Shown piece after piece: positions 1 through 7,134 of a stretch of 35,325 bases of DNA (positions are counted from its first letter, which is position 1; the number at the start of each line of letters is the position of its first letter). The notes under the pieces were generated by a model. The model made no database searches. It saw only the letters and a program-made list of their open reading frames with translations, and had not been told where the DNA came from. Source of the stretch: DASVEE01 sp036399695. Lineage in GTDB: Bacteria; Acidobacteriota; Thermoanaerobaculia; Gp7-AA8. A program made the translations under genes and the position numbers. Location of the stretch: the NCBI GenBank assembly GCA_036399695.1, contig DASWMP010000147.1, positions 1-35,325 of the forward strand, in the 5' to 3' direction.

Positions 1-57
1 ACCGCTCTTCTACACGTGTACCAGAGCGGTGGCGTGCGCCACCGCACTCCGAGATCG
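1..57. repeat. Palindromic repeat R1, truncated by window edge
   Basis: This is the right part of an element whose full copy lies at 20616-20696. Both contain ACCGCTCT, a TACACGTGTA/TATACGTGTA centre, AGAGCGGTGGC and then CGCCACCGCACTCCGAGA. The left arm would lie outside the window. It is an intergenic REP-like palindrome with no coding content. Confidence 0.75.
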
Positions 58-219
58 CTCGCGGCGATAGGCTGTGAAGGGCTTCGATCCGGCGCCGGCG
101 GTCTGCGCCACCTCTCGCGTAAGACCCGGATCGATCCCCGCTCCGTACCCGAGGCAGACGCGTTAGCCGGTGTCAATCCGTCCAGTTCCTGGACGGTCCT
201 CTCTGTTGCCGGCATCACC

Positions 220-660
220 AACCGTCATCCGCGAGTTACCGCCGATCACTCGCGAAGCAAAAAAGATCATCCGCGGATGACGAATCTTCACTCGCGAAGC
301 ACAAATGGTCACTCGCGGATGACGAATCTTCACTCGCGGATGACCGGCGAACACGCGCGGATGACCAAAGCGTTCTAAATCAGAACACCACCGTTCTAAA
401 TCAGAACACCCCCATCACGCGCGGATGACCGTCGGTAACGACGGGATGAAAAATGTTGCTCCCCGAGTGACCGCCGGTAACCCCCGGACCCGTTTCCGAC
501 GTCCCCGAAGCACCCGCGGTAATCCGGTTAGCAGCAATGCACCTTCGTCGATGACCGCCCGTAACTCCCGAGTGACGCGCGGTAACTCGCGAATGACGCG
601 GCGTAGCTCGCGAGTGACGCGCCGTAACTCGCGAGTGACGCGCCGTAACTCGCGAGCTCG
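220..660. repeat. Array of degenerate 21-bp units with palindromic core
   Basis: The core ACTCGCG(A/G)(A/G)TGAC recurs about every 21 bases, on one strand or as its complement. The cleanest run is 560-655, where CGCGAGTGACGCGCCGTAACT is nearly perfectly repeated. ACTCGCGAGT is itself a perfect 10-bp palindrome. Because 21 is a multiple of three, all frames stay open and give fake 7-residue repeat peptides. I see no ribosome-binding site or other sign of coding. The unit drifts along the array, and bases 371-411 have a different unit at the same period. The function is unknown: protein-binding array, iteron-like array or simple satellite. Confidence 0.75.
371..411. repeat. Two tandem 21-bp units with GTTCT-N5-AGAAC dyads
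   Basis: CGTTCTAAATCAGAACACC occurs at 371-389 and again from 392, an offset of exactly 21 bases. Each copy holds the inverted repeat GTTCT-AAATC-AGAAC, so two identical dyads lie on the same helical face. It sits inside the longer 21-bp array and looks like a pair of protein-binding sites. Confidence 0.6.
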
Positions 661-710
661 TCGCCGACACCCCTGCTCGACGGTAAAAGACGCCACCGGA
701 CGGATCGCCG

Positions 711-784
711 CGAAGTTTGGAGTGCGGCAGCGACGCCTCATCAACTGCCGCTTTCCCATAGCGGAAGCGTCGAGCTTCCGCCCC
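711..784 (+). repeat. Intergenic repeat R2 (single copy)
   Basis: The stretch starts CGAAGTTTGGAGTGCGGCAG and runs through CCGCTTTCCCATAGCGGAAG to CGTCGAGCTTCCGCC. It matches both arms of the composite element at 11576-11745 with a few substitutions. No coding content is seen. Confidence 0.75.
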
Positions 785-920
785 ACGAGCCCTTCATCAC
801 CGACCTGGAGCGCGCGTGAAACTGCCCAGCCTGACGATGGTGCCGGGATGCCGGCGGCCCATTCTTGTTCCTAAAGACGCAGCATGGCATCCTAGACATG
901 GTCGTGCGGTGACAAAGGGC

Positions 921-1388
921 ATGGAGAAAGAAACCCTGGATTTGCTGGAGGCGGCACTCGAAGCGGTGCGGGGAGACTTGACGCCGCGCGTTGAGGAACT
1001 CGCTGAGAAGAGCTCCGCCGGTACCCTCACTCCCGAGCACGCTGAGCGTGTCGTTCAGGCGGACGATCTCGGCGTACTCGCTCTGCTCCTCGGCGAGATC
1101 ATGCACGCTGATCGGTTCTACCGAGGCGCTAACTCCACGGAAATATATGACAAAAAAGCCGGCGAGTTCATGAAGTGGCTGGAGAAGTGCCATGACCTTG
1201 TTTTCGAAGCCACCAAAGCCGCGAACTGGTTCGCGGAGTGCGTGCGTAAGTATCTGAACCCGAGCTTCTTCGCCACCGAGGGCAAGTTTGTCATCGCGTA
1301 CGAGAGTGGATTGACAGTATCTGATTATCGGCCGGAGTACACCGAGGAGGAGCGAGACAAACTTCGATCAGAATACGAAACAGCCTAA
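921..1388 (+). CDS. Hypothetical protein, helical, about 155 residues
   Basis: I do not recognise this family with certainty. The reading frame opens at 816, but the first 35 codons look like intergenic sequence, so I place the start at ATG 921 (MEKETLDLLEAAL). GTG 909 is an in-frame alternative. No convincing Shine-Dalgarno decides between them. The first half (EELAEKSSAGTLTPEHAE then a leucine-rich stretch) resembles a common helical segment of small bacterial unknowns with an LTPEE-type turn. The second half (FYRGANSTEIYDKK, NWFAECVRKYLNPSF, FATEGKFVIAYESG, PEYTEEERDKL) reads as a genuine soluble alpha/beta protein. It has no signal peptide or membrane segment. It stands alone between repeat R2 and the reverse-transcriptase relic. 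Confidence 0.6.
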   Translation: MEKETLDLLEAALEAVRGDLTPRVEELAEKSSAGTLTPEHAERVVQADDLGVLALLLGEIMHADRFYRGANSTEIYDKKAGEFMKWLEKCHDLVFEATKAANWFAECVRKYLNPSFFATEGKFVIAYESGLTVSDYRPEYTEEERDKLRSEYETA

Positions 1389-1500
1389 TTACTGCCAGAG
1401 CTTTCACCCGTCGGTCCGGTCCGTTGGCCCACCCGGCCACGATTTTCTACGCGACGGCGTCACGCGGTTGGTGTGCCAGGCAAAGCCTGGCGAAGGCGGA

Positions 1501-1780
1501 TCGAAGGCGGGAGTTCTCGAAGAAGGAGCGGTGCACTAGCCCGACGGCCGAATGCCGCAGGGAGGAGTGATCTCCCCTTCTGGCGAACATCTCTGCATCA
1601 CGTTCTCGATACGTGGTTCTACGACATGGCGAAACTGGAAGCTTCAGGATGCAACATCAGGCTGTGTTTGCCAAACGCTTTGGCAGAACAGCCACCAGCT
1701 TCTCCGCGTCGCTCTTCATCGCACAGACGATTACGAATGATGGGCATAGGGGACCAGAAACGCTCCTCTTCCCAGGTCCG
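1501..1780. pseudogene. Relic of group II intron-type reverse transcriptase, with internal inversion
   Basis: On the plus strand, 1501-1624 translates as KAGVLEEGAVH, a stop, then PDGRMPQGGVISP. After small deletions it continues as LLANI and LHHVLDTWFYD. This is the conserved order of group II intron maturase-reverse transcriptases around the PQGGVISP box. The next conserved stretch lies on the minus strand, from about 1780 down to about 1630: DLGRGAFLVPYAHH, a one-base deletion, FVIVC, DAEKLVAVLPKRLAN, another shift and LMLHPE. In an intact enzyme this follows directly and contains the catalytic YADD, here YAHH. The gene is dead: a stop, at least four frameshifts, lost aspartates and an inverted distal half. 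Neither the rest of the enzyme nor intron RNA domains are visible. A small hairpin (GCCAGGC-AAA-GCCTGGC, 1475-1491) lies just before it. Confidence 0.75.
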
Positions 1781-2006
1781 GAAGCGGAACGGCGGCCATC
1801 GGGGAGACCAGCGGGATGTTCTTCTGCGTTTGTTTCAGCGCATTCCAGCTGTTTCGCCACCGTGCTACTCTGGGCCTGATCGCACACCGGTCTTCGCTGA
1901 TTCCGCAGGCGGCCGGAGCGCCAGAGCATCGGCGAATGAGGCGACGCGGAAGCGCATGGCGGAGCTGGTCGACTCGTGGCCGCAGGCTAAACACGCGGGC
2001 GGCTGA
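1773..2006 (+). pseudogene. Internally deleted duplicate of the aldo/keto reductase locus
   Basis: Bases 1777-1880 match 2733-2835, the region just before the intact gene at 2886, including GGAAGCGGAACGGCGGCCAT and TTCAGCGCATTCCA. Bases 1934-2006 then match the 3' end of the same gene: the frame reads NEATRKRMAELVDSWPQ and ends with TGA, as at 3781-3848. The shared GAGACGTCTCGA after both stops extends the match. The intervening coding region of roughly 900 bases is replaced by about 50 unrelated bases. What remains is a promoter-proximal block joined to the last two dozen codons, consistent with duplication followed by internal deletion. No start codon is retained. A short cryptic peptide cannot be excluded. 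Confidence 0.7.
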
Positions 2007-2151
2007 GACGTCTCGATTTCGCGCTTTGCCCGGCCGACGCGCATCCCGTTCGATCCCGACACGATTGCGACACGACGGGCGTTGCTGGGGCCGGAGCTTC
2101 TTCCTTCGGCGGAGCGGAATGGGCCGGCTCGCTGACGTCGTGTGATCGGGG

Positions 2152-2157
2152 TAGAAT
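2152..2157 (+). promoter_or_regulatory. Candidate -10 element (TAGAAT), leaderless spacing
   Basis: TAGAAT ends seven bases before the ATG at 2165, so transcription would begin at or next to the start codon. No Shine-Dalgarno is present. No clear -35 is seen. Confidence 0.4.
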
Positions 2158-2164
2158 TCCTAAC

Positions 2165-2377
2165 ATGAGAGTGATAACCGCTCGCGTCGTCGATGGGAAG
2201 ATCGATGTCGGTGACGCCGAGCTCCGCGACGGCGCCTCAGTTGCCGTGCTGATTCCCGACGGTTCCGGTTTCCATCTGTCCGAGGATGACCAGCAAGAGC
2301 TGGAGTTGGCGCTATCCGAGATCCAGCAAGGGAACTACACGGACGGCCGCGCGTTGCTGCGCGAATTGAAGGCATGA
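2165..2377 (+). CDS. Type II antitoxin, partner of RelE/ParE toxin
   Basis: This 70-residue acidic protein (MRVITARVVDGKIDV) has an N-terminal beta-rich segment of the kind found in small antitoxins (xVxNGxIxL, then LxxGxxVxVxxP). A C-terminal helical tail follows (SEDDQQELELALSEIQ, RALLRELKA) that would wrap the toxin. It is followed seven bases later by a RelE/ParE-type gene on the same strand, the standard antitoxin-toxin order. It presumably neutralises that toxin and may repress its own promoter. A -10-like TAGAAT lies just before the ATG and no Shine-Dalgarno is visible. The assignment rests on size, composition, gene order and the toxin. Confidence 0.75.
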   Translation: MRVITARVVDGKIDVGDAELRDGASVAVLIPDGSGFHLSEDDQQELELALSEIQQGNYTDGRALLRELKA

Positions 2378-2384
2378 GCGGTCG

Positions 2385-2684
2385 TTGAAATTCAAAGTCG
2401 CCGCCCGGGCTGACCGTCAGATTCGTGTCGCCTCTGCATGGTGGGCGAGGAATCGGCCTTACGCGCCGCGACTGTTTGCGGAAGATCTCGAATCCGCCTT
2501 CGACCTGGTCGAACAGTTTCCTCACGCAGGCGAAGCCGTACCACATCGGCGGATCATCGCTCTACGACGTGTGCTGCTGAGTCACGTCCAATACTTTCTG
2601 TACTACACCGTGCATACCGACGCTCGTGTCGTCGAGATCCTTGCGTTGTGGCACAGCAGCCGTGGAGCACCGCCTCATCTCTGA
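2385..2684 (+). CDS. RelE/ParE-family toxin
   Basis: This 99-residue basic protein belongs to the RelE/ParE fold family. The N-terminal helices contain AARADRQIRVASAWWARNRP, the middle has LFAEDLESAFDLVEQFP, and the C-terminal strands have RRVLLSHVQYFLYYTV followed by VVEILALWHSSRGAPP. The last motif (I-L-x-x-W-H-x-x-R-G-x-x-P) is characteristic of the ParE/RelE group. Only TTG 2385 can start the frame, because TGA lies in frame at 2367. Such toxins act in the cytoplasm, ParE-like ones on DNA gyrase and RelE-like ones on ribosome-bound mRNA. The sequence alone does not separate the two. It probably forms a bicistronic unit with the antitoxin seven bases upstream. Confidence 0.8.
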   Translation: MKFKVAARADRQIRVASAWWARNRPYAPRLFAEDLESAFDLVEQFPHAGEAVPHRRIIALRRVLLSHVQYFLYYTVHTDARVVEILALWHSSRGAPPHL

Positions 2685-2732
2685 CTTGGAAGCGCCCGCG
2701 GTACGTGCACCACGGCCGGCCCGGCCAGATCC

Positions 2733-2835
2733 GGAAGCGGAACGGCGGCCATCAGGGACCGCAGCGGGATGGTCTTCCTGCGGTCTGGTTCAGCGCATTC
2801 CACCTGTTCACCACCATGCTATTCTGAGCGCCAGA
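2733..2835 (+). promoter_or_regulatory. Duplicated upstream block of the aldo/keto reductase gene
   Basis: This block recurs with substitutions at 1777-1880. Within it TATTCT at 2820-2825 corresponds to TACTCT in the other copy and could be a -10 element. The rest of the gap 2685-2885 shows no gene. Confidence 0.45.
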
Positions 2836-2885
2836 GTACGGCCTCGCCCCGACCTCGATTTCTCTGAGTTCCACACGGCAACGCC

Positions 2886-3848
2886 ATGATCGATCGTCGC
2901 GAATTCTTTGGGATCACCGCCGGAGCCGGCGCTGCGCTGGCGCTCACTCCGGAGCTGCTCTACGCGCTCAGGCAGCCGGGCGGAAAGCTGATTCAGCGCG
3001 CCATTCCGTCTTCCGGCGAGATGCTCCCGGTCATCGGCCTCAGTAGAGGGAACGACGCCGTCGATCCGGGGGCGTTCCGCGAGGTCCTGAAGACGCTGGT
3101 CGACAACGGCGGCAGAGTCGTCGACATTCAGCACGGCGGGGCGCCGGCGGAGCAGATCTCCAGCACGATCGCCAACGAGCTCGGGATTCAGGACAGGATC
3201 TTCTGGTCGTTGCGCGGTTCTCCTCCCGGCCCGCCGCAGCCCGCCACCGCGGCGAAGGCGTATATCGAGACGTTGTTCGCGAAGTTCAAGGTGCCGAAGA
3301 TCGACCTGCTCCTGGTGCCCGCCATGGCCGATCCGGCGCTCCTCGCCGTCCTGAAGGAGGCGAAGAAGGAGGGGAGGGTCCGGTACATCGGCGTGCAGGC
3401 GATCTCCGATCCTCAGTACACGAAGCTCGAGGCGATCATGCGCGAGGAGCCGATCGACTTCATCGGCGTCGACTACGCCATCGACAATCGCGGCGTCGAG
3501 CAGACGATCCTGCCGCTCGCGCAGGAGCGGAAGATCGGCGTGCTGGCGTACTTTCCCATGGGCGGCAACATCGGACCCGATGGCCACGTCACGAGCGGCC
3601 TCCTCCGGCGCGCGGGCAGCACGCCCCTTCCGGAATGGGCCGCCGAGCTCGACGCCGGGACGTGGGCCCAGTTCTTCCTCAAGTACGTCGTCAGCCATCC
3701 GGCCGTCACCGTGGCCCGCGCCGGGACGAGCCAGTCGAAGCACATGCTCGACAACCTCGCCGGCGGCATCGGACGCCTGCCGAACGAGGCCACGCGCAAG
3801 CGCATGGCGGAACTGGTCGACTCCTGGCCGCAGACGAAACGCGACTGA
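2886..3848 (+). CDS. Tat-signal aldo/keto reductase homologue lacking most of the catalytic tetrad
   Basis: The protein has 320 residues. Residues 1-26 are a twin-arginine signal (DRREFFGITAGAGAALAL), so it is probably exported folded. The remainder follows the aldo/keto reductase TIM barrel: a GLSRG segment, RVVDIQHGGAPAEQI, PKIDLLLVPAMAD, a GRVRYIGV strand, IDFIGVDYAID, KIGVLAYFPMG and a C-terminal SHPAVTVARAGTSQ segment, where the family binds NADP phosphate. In active members an Asp, a Tyr (YGxSE), a Lys and a His form the active site. Here Asp80 is kept, but the Tyr position is in QHGG, the Lys strand reads FWSLRG and the His strand ends VPAM. It may bind a cofactor or ligand without reduction, or use different chemistry. 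A deleted paralogue lies upstream at 1773-2006. Confidence 0.75.
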   Translation: MIDRREFFGITAGAGAALALTPELLYALRQPGGKLIQRAIPSSGEMLPVIGLSRGNDAVDPGAFREVLKTLVDNGGRVVDIQHGGAPAEQISSTIANELGIQDRIFWSLRGSPPGPPQPATAAKAYIETLFAKFKVPKIDLLLVPAMADPALLAVLKEAKKEGRVRYIGVQAISDPQYTKLEAIMREEPIDFIGVDYAIDNRGVEQTILPLAQERKIGVLAYFPMGGNIGPDGHVTSGLLRRAGSTPLPEWAAELDAGTWAQFFLKYVVSHPAVTVARAGTSQSKHMLDNLAGGIGRLPNEATRKRMAELVDSWPQTKRD

Positions 3849-4001
3849 GACGTCTCGAGCATCGGATTGTGATTGCGGTTGAGCCGCGTCTGCGCGGTGC
3901 TCTGTCCTGCCGGTGAAGCTTCCCATCGCCGAGCTCCTGATCGGCGTGTTCGTCCCCGCCCGCGCGAAACCTTGCCTCGGATAGGTCGTACCGGTGAACC
4001 G

Positions 4002-4616
4002 ATGGTCTGGAACTCGAGGTCCCGGTTGCAGCAGGTGGCGGTGATCGGGGTTCGTGTACTGCTCGGTGCGATCTTCTTCACGTCCGGCATGGGCAAGCTC
4101 ACGCACGGGGACTTTGTCGGGCTGATCGGGCCGGTGTGGCTGGAAGAACGGCTCGCGCAGTACGGCCTGGGGCTCTGGGCACAGTTCGTCGCCTGGTCGC
4201 AGGTCACCATTGGCCTGCTTCTTCTGTCGCAGAGGTTCGCCACGCTTGGTGCTGTGATGCTGGTGCCGATGCTGGTGAACATTCTCGTCGTGACGATCTC
4301 GCTGCAGTGGCGAGGCACGCCCTACGTCAACGCCGTGCTGTTGCTGCTCAATCTGTTCTTGCTCGCCACGGACTGGCGGAAGCTGCTGCCGCTCGTCGCG
4401 GAGAGCGACGGCGCGGTGGTTCATCGCCGCGAGCCGCGGCAGGTGAGCAAGCTCGTCGTGCTCGGGTTGATCGCCGGCATCAGCAGTCCAGCGGTGTATG
4501 GCCTGCATCGAATGGCGACGTTCGTCCTGGCCGCCCTCGCGGTATCACTGTTTGCGGCGGCGACGGTGAAAGAGTACAGGCGCATACCGGCTCGTCCGGA
4601 CGCCCGGCCCGTCTGA
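4002..4616 (+). CDS. DoxX-family integral membrane protein
   Basis: The protein has about 204 residues. I place the start at ATG 4002 (MVWNSRSRLQQ); the frame extends back to 3873 with hydrophilic sequence unlike the family. The first membrane helix, VRVLLGAIFFTSGMGKL, is the DoxX/DoxD signature (G-x-x-F-x-x-x-G-x-x-K). Further hydrophobic helices follow (WSQVTIGLLLLSQ, LVPMLVNILVVTI, NAVLLLLNLFLLA), with a tail helix near the C-terminus (ATFVLAALAVSLF). DoxX-type proteins are small quinol- or redox-associated membrane proteins whose exact role is often unknown. It lies between the aldo/keto reductase homologue and a secreted unknown, all on the same strand, with gaps of about 150 and 66 bases. 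Confidence 0.75.
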   Translation: MVWNSRSRLQQVAVIGVRVLLGAIFFTSGMGKLTHGDFVGLIGPVWLEERLAQYGLGLWAQFVAWSQVTIGLLLLSQRFATLGAVMLVPMLVNILVVTISLQWRGTPYVNAVLLLLNLFLLATDWRKLLPLVAESDGAVVHRREPRQVSKLVVLGLIAGISSPAVYGLHRMATFVLAALAVSLFAAATVKEYRRIPARPDARPV

Positions 4617-4682
4617 TTTTCGGACCGGCCACGCGGGACACACGAGCTTTTTCACCCTGGCGAAAGCTGGCACACTGGTGCC

Positions 4683-5522
4683 ATGAAGCTCCTCCTCAGG
4701 TTCCCGCACCTGCTGGCGCTGGCCGCGGCCGTCATGGCGGCCGCACCGTCCGCGGCGCAGGTCGAGCCGCGTGTCGGATCCAGCTTCGCCGTGGTGGCAC
4801 GTCCAGTGGCGCTCGACCGGGAGCAGGTGGCGCGGGCGAACAGTGCCATGGTCGAGTTCGACGTGCGGCCGATCCTCGCCGTGACCCTGGCGCAGCCGAT
4901 CCCTCACGCGCTCGCCGGCCAGTTCGGCGCCAAGCGCGAGGTGCCGTTCGACGCCGGGCTGCGGCTGTACGGCTGGCCGGAGCGGCCGGGCCTCTATTGC
5001 GATCTGCTCCGGTCCCGCGGCCTCTACATGTCCTCTGCCTGTCTGCGGGACAGCGATGCGGACGGCGACTTCGACGAAGGGCTCCGGCTCGACTTCCACA
5101 GCGCCCATGCCGATCTCCTCGGCGTGACGCCCAACGGCAAGATCATCGGCATGAATTTCACCAAGGTGCGCGTGCCGCTGTCCGCCCCGATCGCCTACGC
5201 GCCTGCCGCTCCGGCCGCAGAGGTGACGGGCAAGCTGGCGCTGTACTGGAAGCGCACGCCCGACAAGGCGTCGGGGCGCGAGCTGGTGGAGCTGTGGATC
5301 TCGACGCCCAGCAACTCCACAGGGACCGAAGGGCTGTCGCAGAACGTGGTGATGTTCGACCGGACGAAGATCCCGCTGGACGTGGAGCTTTACGGGATCC
5401 GGTTGCGCGTCCACGGCTTCGACGCGAATGGCCGGTTGCGCTACACGCTGCTCGGCATGACCGGCGGCGTTCCGATCCCGCTTCTGTTCCGCGGCTATAC
5501 GTTCCACATCCTGATCATCTAG
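4683..5522 (+). CDS. Secreted protein of unknown function with an EF-hand-like loop
   Basis: The 279-residue protein starts with a typical Sec signal peptide (LLLRFPHLLALAAAVMAAA, cleavage near AAPSAAQ). I do not recognise the mature domain. It is predominantly beta (VEFDVRPILAVTLAQ, GLRLYGWPERPGLYC, GKLALYWKRTP, VELYGIRLRVHGF). It contains DSDADGDFDEG near residue 121, which has the spacing of a calcium-binding D-x-D-x-D-G loop. The two cysteines, in YCDLL and SACLRD, could form a disulphide. CACACT ends seven bases before the ATG, as in a leaderless promoter. The next gene, an esterase, begins six bases after its stop, so co-transcription is likely. Confidence 0.7.
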   Translation: MKLLLRFPHLLALAAAVMAAAPSAAQVEPRVGSSFAVVARPVALDREQVARANSAMVEFDVRPILAVTLAQPIPHALAGQFGAKREVPFDAGLRLYGWPERPGLYCDLLRSRGLYMSSACLRDSDADGDFDEGLRLDFHSAHADLLGVTPNGKIIGMNFTKVRVPLSAPIAYAPAAPAAEVTGKLALYWKRTPDKASGRELVELWISTPSNSTGTEGLSQNVVMFDRTKIPLDVELYGIRLRVHGFDANGRLRYTLLGMTGGVPIPLLFRGYTFHILII

Positions 5523-5528
5523 GCGAAC

Positions 5529-6536
5529 ATGCAGACAATCCGATTTGTGGTGACGATGGTGTTGCTGGCGTTTGGTGCAGGCGCTGCCCCTGGCGAGACG
5601 AGCGGCCAGACGAGCGAAGCGAGCGGCGACCGGGCCGAGATCAAGAAGGTTTCGCGGCCGATGGTGTGGGAGCCGGGGCCCGAGGGCAAGCAGGTGCCGC
5701 TGTGGCCGGAGGGGCTCGCCATTCAAAGACCCGAGTCGGATAAGCCCGAAGAGGTCGGCAATGGCTCCAGGCTGGTGGCGGGACGCCCATGGCACTGGGC
5801 GAGCTATGTCTCGCGTCCGACCATGACGATCTATCCGCCGAAGGGGCGCAATACCCGCGCTGCGATCCTGGTGTTACCGGGTGGCGGGTACAGGGCCGTG
5901 GCCATGGATCTCGAGGGGACGGAGATCTGTGACTGGATCACGAAGCAGGGCGCAACCTGCGTCGTGTTGAAGTACAGGGTGCCGCAGGCGTGGCGTCACG
6001 ACGGGGTCGAGCAGGCGCCGAAGGTGCAGCTTCCGCTGCAGGACGCACAGCGTGCGATCGGTTTGCTGCGACACCGGGCCTCGTCTTACGGCATCGACCC
6101 CCACAAGATCGGCGTCATCGGCTTTTCTGCCGGCGGGCACCTTGCCGCGGCGGTGAGCAACGCGGGGAAGCTCACTTACCCGTCGGTAGACGAGGCGGAT
6201 CGTGAGCCTGCGCGTCCTGACTTCGCGATCCTGCTCTATCCCGGACATCTGTGGAATGACACCAGTCCCAGGACGAGCCTCGAGCTTTCTCCGTGGGTCG
6301 AGATCAGCGCAAAGGCCCCACCAACTCTGTTGATTCACAGCATGAACGACCCCACCGACGACGTCCGGCATTCACTGGCCTATGGTCTGGCGCTGAATGA
6401 CGTGGGCGTTGCGGTCGAAATGCACCTCTATGCCAAGGGTGGTCATGCATTCGGGATGCGTCCAACGTCTGATCCCATCACCACGGAATGGCCGAAGCTC
6501 GTGGAAAAATGGCTGCATACCATCAAGGTGTTTTGA
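5529..6536 (+). CDS. Secreted alpha/beta hydrolase, acetyl-esterase-like
   Basis: The 335-residue protein has a Sec signal peptide (MQTIRFVVTMVLLAFGAG). The mature part is an alpha/beta hydrolase close to the acetylxylan-esterase/BD-FAE group. PGGGY forms the oxyanion region, GFSAGGH carries the nucleophilic serine, NDPTDD carries the acid and KGGHAFG carries the histidine. The WPEGLA and YPPKG segments near the start are also typical of carbohydrate esterases of this group. It probably removes acetyl or similar acyl groups from plant or microbial polysaccharides in the periplasm or outside. It follows the secreted unknown by six bases and precedes the acetyltransferase gene by twelve. The exact substrate cannot be read from the sequence. 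Confidence 0.85.
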   Translation: MQTIRFVVTMVLLAFGAGAAPGETSGQTSEASGDRAEIKKVSRPMVWEPGPEGKQVPLWPEGLAIQRPESDKPEEVGNGSRLVAGRPWHWASYVSRPTMTIYPPKGRNTRAAILVLPGGGYRAVAMDLEGTEICDWITKQGATCVVLKYRVPQAWRHDGVEQAPKVQLPLQDAQRAIGLLRHRASSYGIDPHKIGVIGFSAGGHLAAAVSNAGKLTYPSVDEADREPARPDFAILLYPGHLWNDTSPRTSLELSPWVEISAKAPPTLLIHSMNDPTDDVRHSLAYGLALNDVGVAVEMHLYAKGGHAFGMRPTSDPITTEWPKLVEKWLHTIKVF

Positions 6537-6548
6537 AGGCGCAACGCG

Positions 6549-7067
6549 GTGGAAACGCGAAGCAGTGCCCTACTCATCCGCCCGGCGGACGCCGGGGACG
6601 CGGCCGGTATCGCGCGTATCTACAACTACTACGTTCCGAGCACGGTGGTGACGTTCGAAGAGGCGGAGGTGTCGGCGGACGAGATGGCGCGTCGCATCGA
6701 GGAGGTGGGGACGGCGTCTCTGCCGTGGCTCGTCGCGGAGCGGGAAGGACGGGTCGTCGGATATGCGTATGCGACGAAGTGGCGCGGACGTCGGGCGTAT
6801 CGGTTCTCGGCCGAGGTCACGGTGTACGTCGATATGGCGTGTGCCGGCTCCGGCATCGGTTCGCGACTGTACGAGGAGCTGTTGCCCGCGTTGCGAGCTG
6901 GCGGCATTCACGCGGTCATGGGAGGGATCGCTCTTCCGAACGACGCCAGCGTGGCCCTTCACGAGAAGTTCGGCTTCTCGAAGGTGGCGCACTTCAAAGA
7001 GGTGGGCTTCAAGTTCGAGAGGTGGATCGACGTCGGGTATTGGCAACTCAATCTTTCCGCCGGCTGA
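6549..7067 (+). CDS. Phosphinothricin/methionine-sulfoximine-type N-acetyltransferase (GNAT)
   Basis: The 172-residue protein starts at GTG 6549, with GAAGG about eight bases before it. It has the full GNAT layout: IRPADAGDAAGIARIYNYYV at the N-terminus, WLVAEREGRVVGYAYA on strand 4, and the acetyl-CoA loop GSGIGSRLYEELL. IALPNDASVALHEKFGF and the family-specific ending EVGFKFERWIDVGYWQ follow. The RGRRAYRFSAEVTVYV segment and this C-terminus are diagnostic of the PAT/MnaT group, which acetylates phosphinothricin or methionine sulfoximine and related amino acid analogues. It acts in the cytoplasm, probably in detoxification or amino acid housekeeping. It is the last gene of the plus-strand run and is followed by palindromic repeats. 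Confidence 0.88.
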   Translation: METRSSALLIRPADAGDAAGIARIYNYYVPSTVVTFEEAEVSADEMARRIEEVGTASLPWLVAEREGRVVGYAYATKWRGRRAYRFSAEVTVYVDMACAGSGIGSRLYEELLPALRAGGIHAVMGGIALPNDASVALHEKFGFSKVAHFKEVGFKFERWIDVGYWQLNLSAG

Positions 7068-7083
7068 CCACCCTGCCCACGAG

Positions 7084-7112
7084 GGTATCGGCGCACACTG
7101 TGCGCCTGTACG
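7084..7112. repeat. Short palindromic repeat R3
   Basis: GGTATCGGCGCACACTGTGC and the following GCCTGTACG contain the perfect hairpin GGCGCACA-C-TGTGCGCC. A copy with one change is at 11536-11565, again just after a stop codon. Confidence 0.7.
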
Positions 7113-7134
7113 GCGGCAACGCTCGGTAAGCGCT

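Noticed and set aside
16..378. Coding gene with 7-residue repeats (HSRMTNL)
   Set aside because: The repeats come from a 21-base DNA period that keeps every frame open. Both strands give equivalent peptides and no initiation signal is seen.
220..660. CRISPR array
   Set aside because: Units follow each other at 21 bases with no unique spacers, and no cas gene is nearby.
1501..1780. Retron or diversity-generating reverse transcriptase
   Set aside because: The PQGGVISP-LLANI-LHHVLDTWF order is that of group II intron enzymes. No msr/msd-like RNA, template repeat or target gene is seen.
2808..4508. 566-codon open frame on the minus strand
   Set aside because: It lies antiparallel to the aldo/keto reductase and DoxX genes, has His/Arg/Gln-rich composition and no motif. 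It is a high-G+C shadow.
4136..5743. 535-codon open frame on the plus strand
   Set aside because: Frame-shifted shadow of the DoxX gene, the secreted protein and the start of the esterase. It is Arg/Ala-rich without motifs.
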